Assembly: GCA_030005635.1 (NCBI GenBank)
Contig: JARUHP010000027.1
Span: forward strand, 1 to 47,673
Direction of reading: 5' to 3'
Source: Deltaproteobacteria bacterium IMCC39146
Lineage (GTDB): Bacteria > Desulfobacterota > Desulfuromonadia > Desulfuromonadales > BM103
DNA: 47,673 bases
The position numbers and the translations under genes were made by a program. The notes below the pieces were generated by a model, which saw nothing but the letters and a program-made list of their open reading frames with translations, was not told the DNA's origin and did not search any database. How positions within the stretch are numbered: position 1 is the stretch's first letter; each line of letters starts with the position of its first letter. Shown piece by piece: positions 32,389 to 41,846 of this stretch.

Positions 32389-32730
32389 ATGCGAAGCAAC
32401 AAAATTACTAGTGAACTTGAACAGGGCAAGAAACAAGGTAAAGAATTTATCAGGTGGTGGCGAAAGGAGGACGAATTCGTCGATTTTGAGCTGATTGACT
32501 GCTATCTGGAGAGAGACAAACCTTCTGAAATTGAGAATTTTGAGCTGCTTGCCACGGATGAGATTTGGCAGGTCCTTAAAACCTGGAAGGCTTCTGGACT
32601 GACTCGCATAAAGTCGTCTCAAGGCGAAACGATAGAATGGCAACAAGCCGGTAAAGATGGCGAGCAACATACCTACACTTGTCCCTATAATACTCATAAT
32701 CTCATGTCTATATTCGATACTGAGACATAA
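32389..32730 (+). CDS. Conserved-looking small acidic protein of unknown function
   Basis: A 113-residue protein with an AAAGGAG site 9 bases upstream of its ATG, so it is probably translated. It is rich in Trp, Glu and Lys (FIRWWRKEDEFVDFELIDCY, then TDEIWQVLKTWKASG). It has no signal peptide or membrane segment. I recognise no family. It follows the AhpD-like gene by 72 bases and may be co-expressed. The next 237 bases show nothing I can name. Confidence 0.65.
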   Translation: MRSNKITSELEQGKKQGKEFIRWWRKEDEFVDFELIDCYLERDKPSEIENFELLATDEIWQVLKTWKASGLTRIKSSQGETIEWQQAGKDGEQHTYTCPYNTHNLMSIFDTET

Positions 32731-32967
32731 GGGGATACGCTTGGGTGAACTTTAGCCATTATTGATATGTCGTTCATAAGGTCTCGGACCAGAAGCACAA
32801 TGATGGCCATCTGGTAACGGGTGGCCATTTTGTAATTTAGGCCATAGATATTTTGACAACGCCTTGAGGTTTGTCATCATGATCTTATGAACTACTTTTT
32901 GATCGTAAATGTGAATAACAGTTAGCTCAAGAACCTCGCATTTCATCTTTTGGCAAAGGACTGTAAT

Positions 32968-34377
32968 ATGAAAATCACCTTCCATGGCGCCGCCCGTACC
33001 GTTACAGGATCCCAGCACCTGATCGAAGTGAATGGGCGAACGATCTTACTTGACTGTGGCCTGTTCCAGGGCAAGCGCAAGGTGGCTTTCGAGCGTAACC
33101 GCAGAGAATTGCTTCCGGGTAAAAGGATCGATTGCCTGGTGCTGTCCCATGCCCACATCGATCACTCCGGCCGAATTCCCCTGCTGGTCAAGAATGGTTT
33201 TAACGGCGACATCTTCTGTACCTCAGCAACGCGCGACCTTTGTGCTGTTATGCTCATGGACAGTGCATTCATTCAGGAAAAAGATGTAGAGTTCGTCAAC
33301 CGCAGGCGTAAGAAGAATGGCCAGAATCTTTTCGAACCCCTCTACACCAAAGCCGACGTGAGCCAGTCGATGGAACAGTTCGTGGGGCTGAGCTACGGTC
33401 GCCGTCACCAGCTTTTCCCCGGTATTCACCTCACCCTGACCGATGCCGGACACATGCTGGGAAGCGCCCACGTTATCCTCGATATCGATGATCAGGAGAC
33501 TGGCCAGAGTCGCCGTTTGGTTTTCAGCGGCGATATTGGCCGGCCGGATATCCCTATTATCTGTGATCCTGTGCCGCTTTTAGATGGTGCCGACATCCTG
33601 ATCATGGAGAGCACCTACGGTAACCGTTCTCACCCTCCTTACCCGGAGTCGGAGAAGGCGTTGCAGCGTATCGTCAACGAAACTGCAGGCCGTGGTGGGG
33701 CTCTGTTGATCCCGGCATTTGCAGTCGGCCGGACCCAACAGCTGGTGTACGCTCTCCACCAACTGCACAGCAACGGAGCCATACCCGATCTCCCAATCTT
33801 CGTCGATAGTCCTCTGGCCACCCGTACTACAGAAATCTTTCGGTTGCATCCCGAGGTCTACGATGCCGAAATCCGTGAGTTTCTTCTCACCGACGATGAC
33901 AACAACCCCTTTGGCTTTGGTCGGCTCAAATACACCCAGACAGTAGAGCAATCAAAGGAGCTCAACAGCCTGAGAGTTCCTGCGGTCATTATCAGCTCCA
34001 GTGGCATGCTTGAAGGCGGACGTATCCTCCATCACATGCGTAACCGTATTGGAGACCAGCGCAACACCATTCTCTTTACCAGTTGGCAAGCACCCAACAC
34101 CTTGGGGCGTCGTATGGTGGAACAAGAAAAAGTCGTTCGTATCTACGGTGAAGAATATCATGTTCGTGCCAAGGTCGAGGTTCTGGAGGGATTTTCTGGA
34201 CACGCCGACCGGGAGGGCCTGATCGATTTTGTAAAGGTTATGCAGCGCAAACCACAGCAGACTTTTATCGTGCATGGCGAAGAGGATTCCGCGGAGAGTC
34301 TGGCCGAGGTCTTACGCAAGGACCTTGGTCTCGAAAATGTCTTTGTGCCGCAGCCCTTGCAAACTTTCGAAGTGTGA
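32968..34377 (+). CDS. MBL-fold beta-CASP ribonuclease (CPSF73/YSH1-like)
   Basis: A 469-residue metallo-beta-lactamase RNase of the beta-CASP group. ATG 32968 is preferred because AAAGGA lies 9 bases upstream; a TTG at 32950 is possible. Metal-site motifs are SHAHIDHSG (H61, H63, D65, H66), GHMLGSAHV and FSGDIGRPD. The beta-CASP motifs are ESTYGNRSH, PAFAVGRTQQL, SSGMLEGGR and the C-terminal GFSGHADREGL and VHGEEDS. Such bacterial enzymes act as endo- or exonucleases on RNA. It lies inside the 42-bp inverted repeat pair. Confidence 0.93.
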   Translation: MKITFHGAARTVTGSQHLIEVNGRTILLDCGLFQGKRKVAFERNRRELLPGKRIDCLVLSHAHIDHSGRIPLLVKNGFNGDIFCTSATRDLCAVMLMDSAFIQEKDVEFVNRRRKKNGQNLFEPLYTKADVSQSMEQFVGLSYGRRHQLFPGIHLTLTDAGHMLGSAHVILDIDDQETGQSRRLVFSGDIGRPDIPIICDPVPLLDGADILIMESTYGNRSHPPYPESEKALQRIVNETAGRGGALLIPAFAVGRTQQLVYALHQLHSNGAIPDLPIFVDSPLATRTTEIFRLHPEVYDAEIREFLLTDDDNNPFGFGRLKYTQTVEQSKELNSLRVPAVIISSSGMLEGGRILHHMRNRIGDQRNTILFTSWQAPNTLGRRMVEQEKVVRIYGEEYHVRAKVEVLEGFSGHADREGLIDFVKVMQRKPQQTFIVHGEEDSAESLAEVLRKDLGLENVFVPQPLQTFEV

Positions 34378-34454
34378 GCAAAACCGGCTTCTTATTCAGA
34401 GCCAACCTCACCCCATTAAGCAGTGCGAGGGGATAAATAAGGATGAGGCCATTC

Positions 34455-34496
34455 GCGGATTTGCAGCCAGTTCATGGTTAGTTCGACAGGTTGCTA
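34455..34496 (-). repeat. Right arm of the 42-bp inverted repeat pair (with 31328-31369)
   Basis: Lies 78 bases after the beta-CASP gene, in the non-coding gap before cbpA. It is inverted relative to 31328-31369 (39 of 42 identical). Confidence 0.75.
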
Positions 34497-34548
34497 GAGT
34501 CGTGTTTAGAAGGTTCAACCCGTCCTGATCCGATTAAATGGGGACAAT

Positions 34549-35512
34549 ATGGAATTTAAGGACTACTACAAAATTCTGGGTGTTGATCGCAAAGACAGCG
34601 CTAAAGAGATAAAAAAAAGCCTACCGCAAGCTGGCCAGAAAATATCACCCTGACGTCAACCCCGCAGACGGGGCTGCTGCTGCCAAACTTCAGGATATCA
34701 ATGAGGCCAACGAAGTTCTGTCCGACCCTGAAAAACGTAAGCAATACGATCGTCTTGGTTCTCAGTGGCAACAATACCAGCAAGCTGGAGGAAAACCTGA
34801 AGACTTCAACTGGGATGAGAGAGCGGCAGCCGGCCAGCAGAGCTACAGTTATCAAACGGTTAATCCCGAAGAGTTTGAAGAGTTATTTGGAACTGGGGGC
34901 GGGTTTTCGGAGTTTTTCACAAACCTGTTCGGTGGGGGCCATAGTCGACAAAGCCATGAAGGTGTGAAGGGGCAACAATCCTATTATCATGTGCAACCAA
35001 GGCACGGAGGAGACTTCGAACATTCACTTCAGGTGACTCTTCATGAGGCCTACCACGGCACCAAGCGTTTGCTGGAATGGGATTACGGTCGCAAAATTGA
35101 CGTGAAAATCCCTCCCGGCGTCAATACTGGATCCCGGATTAGGCTTAAGGGACAGGGAAGTGCCGGGTCTGGAGAAGGACAGTCGGGGAATATCTACCTT
35201 ACAATTAAAGTTTTGCCCAACAAACGTTTTCTACGCGACAACGATGATCTTAAAACCACGGTTTCGACAGATCTGTTCACCATGTTGTTAGGCGGTAAGA
35301 TATCGGTCCCTAGCATCGACCGCACGGTGAACCTTGCAATTCCACCGGGAACTCAAAATGGCCGGGTTTTCCGGCTCCCCGGATTAGGGATGCCCAAAAT
35401 CAAACATCCTGAGCAACGGGGTGATCTTTATGTCACCGTAGAAACTATTCTCCCAGACAAGCTGACCACTAAAGAGAAGGTCCTGGTGGAACAGTGGAAA
35501 TCTATACGCTAA
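34549..35512 (+). pseudogene. cbpA: DnaJ-like co-chaperone CbpA, frameshifted at an A8 run
   Basis: Two frames together encode a full CbpA. The start at ATG 34549 (GGGGA upstream) reads a J-domain, [21 protein letters not shown]. At A8 (34611-34618) one extra A shifts the frame, and a TGA follows soon after. With A7 the frame continues [15 protein letters not shown], keeping HPD. A Gly/Phe-rich linker and two C-terminal substrate-binding domains follow ([34 protein letters not shown]). Everything after the shift is intact to 35512. It may be a sequencing error, a recent mutation, or slippage at the A run. CbpA stimulates DnaK; cbpM follows, as usual. Confidence 0.85.
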
Positions 35513-35567
35513 TTGTAATGTTCGCGATCAGTTGGGTCACTGCCGTTCGACTGGCGAGGAGAAGGTT

Positions 35568-35954
35568 ATGAAGAAATATCCGATTGCTATTTTTTGTCAT
35601 GAGCCTGGAGTTCACTTTGACTATCGGATAGTCGCTCGCATGGCTAGGGTCTCAGAGGAGTTCATCATCCAATGCGAGCACGAAGAGTTGGTCACTGCGC
35701 ATACCATGCTGCATGGCGCAAAGGGCTTGAACCCTGCGGACGTCAGTAAACTCAAGCGCATTCGCTATTTGCACCAAGATATGGGGCTGTCACTGGAAGC
35801 AGTAGATTTCGTGCTGCGTTATCGGGAGCAAGTCAAGACAATGGAGCGCCAGCTTAATGAAATGGCGCAACAACTCCAGCAAAAAGAGCAGGACCACCAG
35901 GCAGAGGTTCTAGAGCTTTGTCGACGTTTGTCACAGATGACGAATGAGAATTAG
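35568..35954 (+). CDS. cbpM: Chaperone modulator CbpM (MerR-like)
   Basis: A 128-residue protein from ATG 35568, chosen for GAGGAGAAGG just upstream. It has a MerR-type helix-turn-helix core (VARMARVSEEFIIQCEHEEL), an LKRIRYLHQDMGLSLEAVDF segment and a C-terminal coiled coil rich in Gln and Glu. In other bacteria CbpM binds the J-domain of CbpA and inhibits it. Its position 55 bases after cbpA supports this pairing. It appears intact although cbpA is frameshifted. Confidence 0.9.
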   Translation: MKKYPIAIFCHEPGVHFDYRIVARMARVSEEFIIQCEHEELVTAHTMLHGAKGLNPADVSKLKRIRYLHQDMGLSLEAVDFVLRYREQVKTMERQLNEMAQQLQQKEQDHQAEVLELCRRLSQMTNEN

Positions 35955-36005
35955 GCCCTTTAATAGGGTAGTTCTTATTTGTCACGATTAGCAGTAAACC
36001 TTTGA

Positions 36006-36235
36006 AGCAAGTGGTTGACAGAAGCAGACAGCGCTGATATCCCTCCTGAGGGCCTTTACGAGATCAGCCACGAAATCGCCGATGTTTTTATTTGCCTGTT
36101 ACGTTTATCCGATAAGCTTGGCATCGATATGGTGAGGCTGTAAACCGTAAAATGCTTTTGGACGAAGAGAAATATCCTGCCGATGAAGTTCGCGGTTCTG
36201 CTAAGAAATATACGGAATATAAAGGTCGTCGATAA
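36006..36235 (+). pseudogene. MazG-like nucleotide pyrophosphohydrolase, 3' fragment with frameshift
   Basis: From about 36006 one frame reads WLTEADSADIPPEGLYEISH, then EIADVFICLLRLSDKLGID. A single missing base near 36133 then moves the frame, which continues AVNRKMLLDEEKYPADEVRG to a stop at 36233-36235. This is the C-terminal half of a MazG-related pyrophosphatase (EIADV metal motif, KYP end). The N-terminal EEL helix is absent, so it is both truncated and frameshifted. The rest of the 532-base gap 35955-36486 shows only a short GAGAAGT/ACTTCTC hairpin near 36246-36272. Confidence 0.75.
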
Positions 36236-36486
36236 CCTTCAGAGTTGAGAAGTTGCTTGAAGACTTCTCTGAAACTCCCTGCTGTCGCTTTTTTCTGGGG
36301 CGGTATCGTTGTCGCTGGCCGTTCCCTGGCCGGTGCTGAACATCCTGTTTCAGCGGCATCTTTCTGATAATATGTTTTGACTTTTGATTGCCAAACGTCA
36401 TAAAACCGTTAGTCTTTTCAGGGTTTTGAACTAAAATCTCTCTTGGCCAGAACTACGCATGGACCCTGCTTAAAAAGGATGATTTT

Positions 36487-37323
36487 ATGGATATGAATGA
36501 GAAACAGATCAATGAAGTGCTTGATAGCCCGGAGAAGGCTCTCAAACTGAATGAAGAACAACTTGATGACGTGGTTCAAGCCGCCATAGGCCTTTACGGG
36601 ACGACTGCTAATCCAGAGCTCGTGGAAAAACTCCTCCTGTTGTACCGGCATTACGTGACACGTATTCATCCCGCGCAGCGCGTTCGAAATTACCAGACAG
36701 CCGTTGATCTCGTACTTGCTGGCAAGAGTGGTGTTCACGCCTTGATGCCTTTTATTTGCTGCGATCCGGCCCGAGTGGTTGCATCCACTGCGGCCCTTGA
36801 CTATGTCGTCCTTGCGCCAGCCAATGATGAGAACGCGACGATGGGAGCCATTGAGCTTCTTGACTTGTACGATCGGGGCTCACTAGCCAATGGTTTGGCC
36901 GTACTGGGCGGGATGGTAATGACTGGAGACCGACGAATCCTTTCTCTCCTTGAGTCGCACTGCAGGGCTTTGAGCTGTGATGAGGTCGAGATTCTGATTA
37001 AGTGTCGCGGCAGTCTTCTCACCCTTGCCGTGATCGAGTTCTATCTTGAATGGCTTGAAGCTCTCGATTGCCGTGAAGAGTGTGATGTTTTCGCTGCCGT
37101 CGCAGCCGGCTTTGCCAACCTGGCAATCGGGTCAACCGATGGTCTTGTGTATGACATCGAGCGTGTGATCCCCAGTACTCCTGATAATGCGGTGCGCATC
37201 CTTAACCAATGGTCGTTGTCAGACTATGCTGCAACCATTGCTTCTCGTCTGCATGGTATCGCTGAGCGTGAGGAGGGTGAACCGATCATCCCTGAAGTTA
37301 TGTCGATATGGGGTTTGTCTTGA
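36487..37323 (+). CDS. Protein of unknown function, alpha-helical
   Basis: A 278-residue, mostly helical and acidic protein with no signal peptide or membrane segment. The layout of short helices (VEKLLLLYRHYVTRIHPAQR, GAIELLDLYDRGSLANGLAV, LLTLAVIEFYLEWLEAL) suggests HEAT-like repeats, but I recognise no named family. The ribosome-binding site is weak (AAAAAGGA about 7 bases before ATG 36487). Its 3' end overlaps the lpxR frame by 16 bases, so the two are probably translationally coupled. Confidence 0.7.
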   Translation: MDMNEKQINEVLDSPEKALKLNEEQLDDVVQAAIGLYGTTANPELVEKLLLLYRHYVTRIHPAQRVRNYQTAVDLVLAGKSGVHALMPFICCDPARVVASTAALDYVVLAPANDENATMGAIELLDLYDRGSLANGLAVLGGMVMTGDRRILSLLESHCRALSCDEVEILIKCRGSLLTLAVIEFYLEWLEALDCREECDVFAAVAAGFANLAIGSTDGLVYDIERVIPSTPDNAVRILNQWSLSDYAATIASRLHGIAEREEGEPIIPEVMSIWGLS

Positions 37324-38381
37324 AATTTCGTTCACCTGGCCACCGCCCTTGCTTATGGCTGATCTTTGTTGTGCTGGCAGTTCTTACAACTCCAGGCGGG
37401 ATTCTTGCCGCAGAGGGCCAGGACAACCGTTGGGCTCAGTCGATCTTTTTTGAAAATGACCTGTTTAATGGCACCGACAGCAACTATACCAATGGCATCA
37501 AGTACTCACTGATTTCACCGGATTTGTCGCCGCACGCCAAGCAAGGACATTTTCCTCGCAAAGTCCTGGAGTTGGTCCACAAGATTCCATTTATTCGTGA
37601 CTCAGGCCCTGAATACAGCCACAAAGCAGAGTTTTCACTGGGTCAGAACATGTATACCCCGTCGGATACCAGTCGGCCTGATCTCATCGTCGATGACCGT
37701 CCTTATGCAGGGTGGTCCTACGTTGGTCTTGCTTATCATCGCAAAGCAAAATTTGAGGAATATCTCGACTTTGTCGATAGCCTGGAAATACAGATGGGGA
37801 TGGTCGGTCCTTTGTCTTATGCAGAAGAGGTTCAGACCATGGTGCATGAACTGCGCGATATTCCTACCGCAAAGGGTTGGGACAATCAGTTAAAAAACGA
37901 GCCTGGTTTATTGGTAGCTTTCGAGCGCAAGTGGCTGTTTTTAGGTTCTTCAGATCGTTTGCTGACTGCCGACGCTATTGTTCACGCTGGTGGGGTCGTC
38001 GGTAATGTAGCGACATACTTAAATACTGGGCTGGAGGTTCGATATGGGCTGAATCTGGCGCGAAACTTTGGTGTTTCGATAATCCGTCCTGCCGGCAGCA
38101 CGCTCTTCACGCCGCATGATAAACCGAGCCTCTATCTGTTCGGTGCGGTCAACGGTAAGTATGTGCTGCGCGACATATTCCTGGATGGCAATACCTTTAC
38201 TGACAGTCATAGTATCGACAAGAAAGATACGGTTGCAGATCTTGCCGCAGGCATTACCCTGGGTTATCACAACCTGATGATGACTTACTCCCACGTCACC
38301 AGAACAAAAGAATATGCCGGGCAGGAGGACGTGCACCACTTTGGGTCGCTGACTTTGAATTTCTTTTACCCCTTCTGGTAG
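37308..38381 (+). CDS. lpxR: LpxR-family lipid A 3'-O-deacylase-like outer-membrane protein
   Basis: A 357-residue protein with a signal peptide ending near GGILAAEG. The DUF2219/LpxR core follows: IFFENDLFNGTDSNYTNGIK, with the Asn/Asp active-site region, then DDRPYAGWSYVG and a repeated beta-strand pattern ending in an aromatic residue (LNFFYPFW), typical of a 12-stranded barrel. LpxR removes the 3'-linked acyl chains from lipid A. It starts inside the end of the preceding unknown gene, possibly at TTG 37320 rather than ATG 37308. Confidence 0.87.
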   Translation: MGFVLKFRSPGHRPCLWLIFVVLAVLTTPGGILAAEGQDNRWAQSIFFENDLFNGTDSNYTNGIKYSLISPDLSPHAKQGHFPRKVLELVHKIPFIRDSGPEYSHKAEFSLGQNMYTPSDTSRPDLIVDDRPYAGWSYVGLAYHRKAKFEEYLDFVDSLEIQMGMVGPLSYAEEVQTMVHELRDIPTAKGWDNQLKNEPGLLVAFERKWLFLGSSDRLLTADAIVHAGGVVGNVATYLNTGLEVRYGLNLARNFGVSIIRPAGSTLFTPHDKPSLYLFGAVNGKYVLRDIFLDGNTFTDSHSIDKKDTVADLAAGITLGYHNLMMTYSHVTRTKEYAGQEDVHHFGSLTLNFFYPFW

Positions 38382-38410
38382 TGCCTGTATTCAGGTGAGG
38401 GCGACCAGAA

Positions 38411-38565
38411 TTGAGATCTCAACTCGTAATGTCTAAAACTCTAGTTTAAGGAGAGAGCACTTATGTCATGTGGGGTTGTTCTTTTTGCGTGAAGGTAAAT
38501 TGTGCTTCTTAGAATATTTTGTAGTTTGAGAGCAACAGATCGTTTATCTGTTGTTCTCAAACTAC
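38411..38565 (+). other. Palindrome, possible mini-frame and 20-bp hairpin after lpxR
   Basis: TTGAGATCTCAA (38411-38422) is a perfect palindrome. AAGGAG precedes an ATG at 38463 that opens a 9-codon frame (MSCGVVLFA) ending at 38492. Bases 38521-38540 pair with 38546-38565 over 20 bp with one G-U pair, but no U-tract follows on either strand. This could be a small RNA or a transcript 3' end. The 335-base gap 38382-38716 holds only this and the typA terminator. Confidence 0.4.
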
Positions 38566-38595
38566 CGAAAAAAACACTTAATCATCCAGGCAGAT

Positions 38596-38632
38596 AAAAA
38601 CAAACCCCACATCAATTCGATATGGGGTTTGT
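38596..38632 (-). terminator. Intrinsic terminator of typA
   Basis: Read on the minus strand, ACAAACCCCATAT and ATGTGGGGTTTGT form a 12-13 bp stem around a short loop, followed by TTTTTATC. It lies 85 bases beyond the typA stop. Confidence 0.9.
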
Positions 38633-38716
38633 CAACAATCTGAAGCAACTTCCATTAAGAAGCTGCCTTTTATTCTAGTTATGAAGAACCCTCGTACAAA
38701 GGCTTCCATGCTTTCT

Positions 38717-40528
38717 CTAGGTGGACTTTTTGTGAGCCTTTTTACGATCGTTTTCGTTGAGAAGGCGTTTACGCAAACGAATCGATTTGGGAGTTACTTC
38801 AACCAACTCATCGTTATCAATGAACTCCAGTGCCTGCTCAAGAGTCAGATCTCGTGGCGGAATAATGCGAATGGACTCATCGGTCCCAGATGCGCGTACA
38901 TTGGTCAGCTTTTTACCTCTGCAGGCATTAACCACGAGGTCGTTTTCTTTGGCATGCTGGCCGAGAATCATCCCTTCGTAGACTCTAACGCCGGGTTGCA
39001 CGAAAAGGATCCCGCGGTCCTGCAGGTTAAAGAGTGAGTAAGCAACGGTTTCTGCTGTCTCGATGGCAACCAAGACGCCGTTTTTACGGCCTGCAATTGG
39101 ACCCTTCCAGGGGCCATAGCCTTGAAAGGTATGGTTCAGAACCCCAGTGCCGCGGGTATCTGTAAGGAATTCGTTACGGAAACCAATCAGGCCACGGGCC
39201 GGAATGATGAATTCCAGACGGTTGAAACCGTCGAGAGCATTCATGGCCGCCATTTCCGCTTTGCGGGTTCCAAGTTTCTCGATTACAGTGCCCTGAAATT
39301 CTTCAGGGACATCGATGACCAGATACTCCATCGGTTCACACTTCTTGCCATCGATCTCGCGGCAGATGACTTCCGGCTTGGAGACTGCCAGCTCATAGCC
39401 CTCGCGGCGCATGTTTTCGATCAGGATGGACAGGTGCAATTCGCCACGGCCCGAAACTCTGAAGGTGTCGGTATTGGCGGTCTCTTCAACGCGCAGGGAA
39501 ACGTTGGTGCGCAGCTCCTTGAAGAGGCGGTCGCGCAAGTTGCGCGAAGTGACGTACTTACCTTCAAGGCCCGCAAATGGCGAGGAGTTGACAATAAAGT
39601 TCATCGCCAGGGTCGGCTCGTCAATGGCGAGGTAGGGCAATGACTTGGGGTTCTCGGCACAGGCCAGGGTCTCACTGATGCCGACATTTTCAAACCCGGC
39701 AATGGTGACGATATCGCCAGCGCTTGCTTCTTCTAACTCAACCTGATTGAGACCCTCATAACCAAGAAGCTTAGAGATGCGACCTTTCTTGATCTCACCA
39801 TCTTTCGTGATTAATGCGATCGTCTCACCGGTGCTGACCTTGCCATTGAAAATCTTACCAGTGGCGATGCGGCCGAGGTAGTCATTGTAGTCAATCGAGG
39901 TGACCAACATCTGAAAGGGGGCCTCTGCATCAGCAACGGGAGGGGCCACTCGCTCACTGATCATTTCGAACAGCGGTTCGAGGTTGTCAGAGTCATCGGC
40001 TAACTCACGTTTGGCAATGCCCTGTTTGGCGCTGGTGAAAATAAAAGGAAAATCAAGTTGGTTCTCATCGGCATTCAGTTCACAAAAAAGGTCGAATACC
40101 ATGTCGACAACTTTTTCAGGACGTGAACCAGGCCGGTCAATTTTGTTGATAACGACGATGGGTCGGAGACCAAGATCAAGGGACTTTTTCAGAACAAAGC
40201 GGGTCTGAGGCATAGGGCCGTCGAAAGCGTCGACCAGCAGCAGGACCGAGTCAACCATCTTCAGGACACGCTCGACCTCACCACCGAAGTCGGCATGGCC
40301 GGGAGTGTCGACGATGTTGATTTTGATGCCATTATGATGGATCGACAGGTTCTTGGAGAGGATCGTGATGCCGCGTTCCTTTTCCAGGTCGTTGCTGTCC
40401 ATCACCCGTTCGGTGATTACCTGGTTGTCGCGGAAAACACCCGATTGTTTAAGCATCGCATCAACCAAAGTGGTTTTGCCGTGGTCGACGTGAGCGATAA
40501 TTGCGATGTTGCGTAAGTGACGTGTCAT
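38717..40528 (-). CDS. typA: Translational GTPase TypA/BipA
   Basis: A 603-residue ribosome-associated GTPase involved in ribosome assembly and stress or cold adaptation. The start is at 40528 ([20 protein letters not shown]), with AAGG 9 bases upstream; longer frames into the leader have no support. G-domain motifs are [24 protein letters not shown] and NKIDRPGSR. The domain 2 barrel and EF-G-like domains III and V follow, then the TypA-specific C-terminal domain ending [16 protein letters not shown]. It is transcribed against its neighbours. The region between it and the lipoprotein gene at 40755 must hold divergent promoters. Confidence 0.97.
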   Translation of the reverse strand: MTRHLRNIAIIAHVDHGKTTLVDAMLKQSGVFRDNQVITERVMDSNDLEKERGITILSKNLSIHHNGIKINIVDTPGHADFGGEVERVLKMVDSVLLLVDAFDGPMPQTRFVLKKSLDLGLRPIVVINKIDRPGSRPEKVVDMVFDLFCELNADENQLDFPFIFTSAKQGIAKRELADDSDNLEPLFEMISERVAPPVADAEAPFQMLVTSIDYNDYLGRIATGKIFNGKVSTGETIALITKDGEIKKGRISKLLGYEGLNQVELEEASAGDIVTIAGFENVGISETLACAENPKSLPYLAIDEPTLAMNFIVNSSPFAGLEGKYVTSRNLRDRLFKELRTNVSLRVEETANTDTFRVSGRGELHLSILIENMRREGYELAVSKPEVICREIDGKKCEPMEYLVIDVPEEFQGTVIEKLGTRKAEMAAMNALDGFNRLEFIIPARGLIGFRNEFLTDTRGTGVLNHTFQGYGPWKGPIAGRKNGVLVAIETAETVAYSLFNLQDRGILFVQPGVRVYEGMILGQHAKENDLVVNACRGKKLTNVRASGTDESIRIIPPRDLTLEQALEFIDNDELVEVTPKSIRLRKRLLNENDRKKAHKKST

Positions 40529-40754
40529 GATTGATACCTTTGATTTATATACATATGCGTCTGGAGTTGATTGGGCAGCCGCACATTCTAGTCTCTTGGC
40601 GAGGAAATGCAAGCAGATTTTTCCCTCGGCCCAAAAAATAGCCTGAGAATCATAAAGTTGCTGGAGAACGTTGCCAATCGTTTGACTTGGACTTGTCTGA
40701 TTTGCGAGCTTAGCCTAAGATGCTCTTCCTCAATAACCCTGCAGGATTGAAGTG

Positions 40755-41846
40755 ATGACGATCGTTGGTTTTAAAAATATTATGGGTCTTGTCGGCCTGG
40801 GCGCTTTTTTGCTCTTAATTGCTGGCTGTGCTGGTTTAGTCCCTCAGGTTCCTGCAGAACCCTTGCCCTTGACCTCTGCTGAGAAGGGCCGTTTGGGAGA
40901 GGCGATAGAAGAGCGACTGCTGCAGATGCTTGGCGGCCCTTATCATGACCCATCTCTTGCAGCATCTTTAAAGCGTGCGTGTCTTGATCAATTTCAGGGG
41001 ACAAATCGTTGCAAGATCACGGTCGCCGACCTCAGCTCTCCGGCTCTTTATCCCTTGCCCGGCGGACACCTTATTTTAACGCGAGGTCTTCTGACTGAGA
41101 TCAATAGCGACGATGAACTGACCTTTCTGCTCGAAAAGGGCGTAGCGCTTGCCGCGAGGGCCTATGAAGATTACGCAACGCAGGAGATGAACGAAGCGAT
41201 GACCGCACAGCTTGCTGGTTATGATTCCAAGTACGATCTTGATGCTGCGGACATTCGTCTGGCTCGTCTTTTCCAGGAGGCCGCTTGCGAGGTGGGCTGT
41301 CTGGAGTTAAGCCGAGTCAACAGAACTGGCAAGCCAGAGTCTACAAAGCTGCCTGACTCGTTCAGACGACTGACGACACTGAGACCAGGTTACGAGCTTC
41401 TTAGCAGGGCAAGGGATTTTGAGAAGCAGGGTGACGAAGCGCGGTCGATCGCAACATATCTGCAAGCGGCGACAGAGGCGCCCGATGAGCCCCGTATTTT
41501 AAGAGCTCTGGGGATGGCTTATCTGCGAGCAGGGCAATTTCAGTCGTCTCGCCTGCATTTACAAAAGGCCGTTAAACTGCAACCGGACTATTACCGTAGT
41601 CGGATGGGGCTGGGTTACCTTTATCTCAAAAAAGGGCAGCTACAACAGGCCAGTCAGGAGCTCGTAGAGAGTGCTTCGCTGTTGCCGGTTACCGAGAACC
41701 TTTTCCTGCTGGCCGAAGTCAGGGAGAAAAGCGGGGCCCTCAAGGATGCTATTGCGCTTTACATGATGATCGTTGCAGCAGACCCAGACAGTAAACTCGG
41801 ACGTTCTTCCGCCAGTCGTCTGGCGCATGCGACAGGTGGACAATGA
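40755..41846 (+). CDS. TPR lipoprotein with degenerate M48-like peptidase domain
   Basis: A 363-residue protein with a lipoprotein signal (lipobox IAGC, Cys25). ATG 40755 follows AGGA at good spacing. Residues about 30-170 follow the layout of M48 metallopeptidases such as BepA. GGHLILTRGLL matches the strand before the active site. Where HExxH should be, however, the sequence reads LLEKGVALAAR, so the zinc site is lost. Residues 210-350 are TPR units (ARSIATYLQAATEAPDEPRI, YYRSRMGLGYLYLKKGQL). It is probably an outer-membrane scaffold or assembly factor without protease activity. The stop overlaps the next start (ATGA). Confidence 0.78.
   Translation: MTIVGFKNIMGLVGLGAFLLLIAGCAGLVPQVPAEPLPLTSAEKGRLGEAIEERLLQMLGGPYHDPSLAASLKRACLDQFQGTNRCKITVADLSSPALYPLPGGHLILTRGLLTEINSDDELTFLLEKGVALAARAYEDYATQEMNEAMTAQLAGYDSKYDLDAADIRLARLFQEAACEVGCLELSRVNRTGKPESTKLPDSFRRLTTLRPGYELLSRARDFEKQGDEARSIATYLQAATEAPDEPRILRALGMAYLRAGQFQSSRLHLQKAVKLQPDYYRSRMGLGYLYLKKGQLQQASQELVESASLLPVTENLFLLAEVREKSGALKDAIALYMMIVAADPDSKLGRSSASRLAHATGGQ

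Noticed and set aside
38521-38565. Terminator for lpxR
   Set aside because: The stem is strong but no U-tract follows on the plus strand, so it is listed only as a hairpin.
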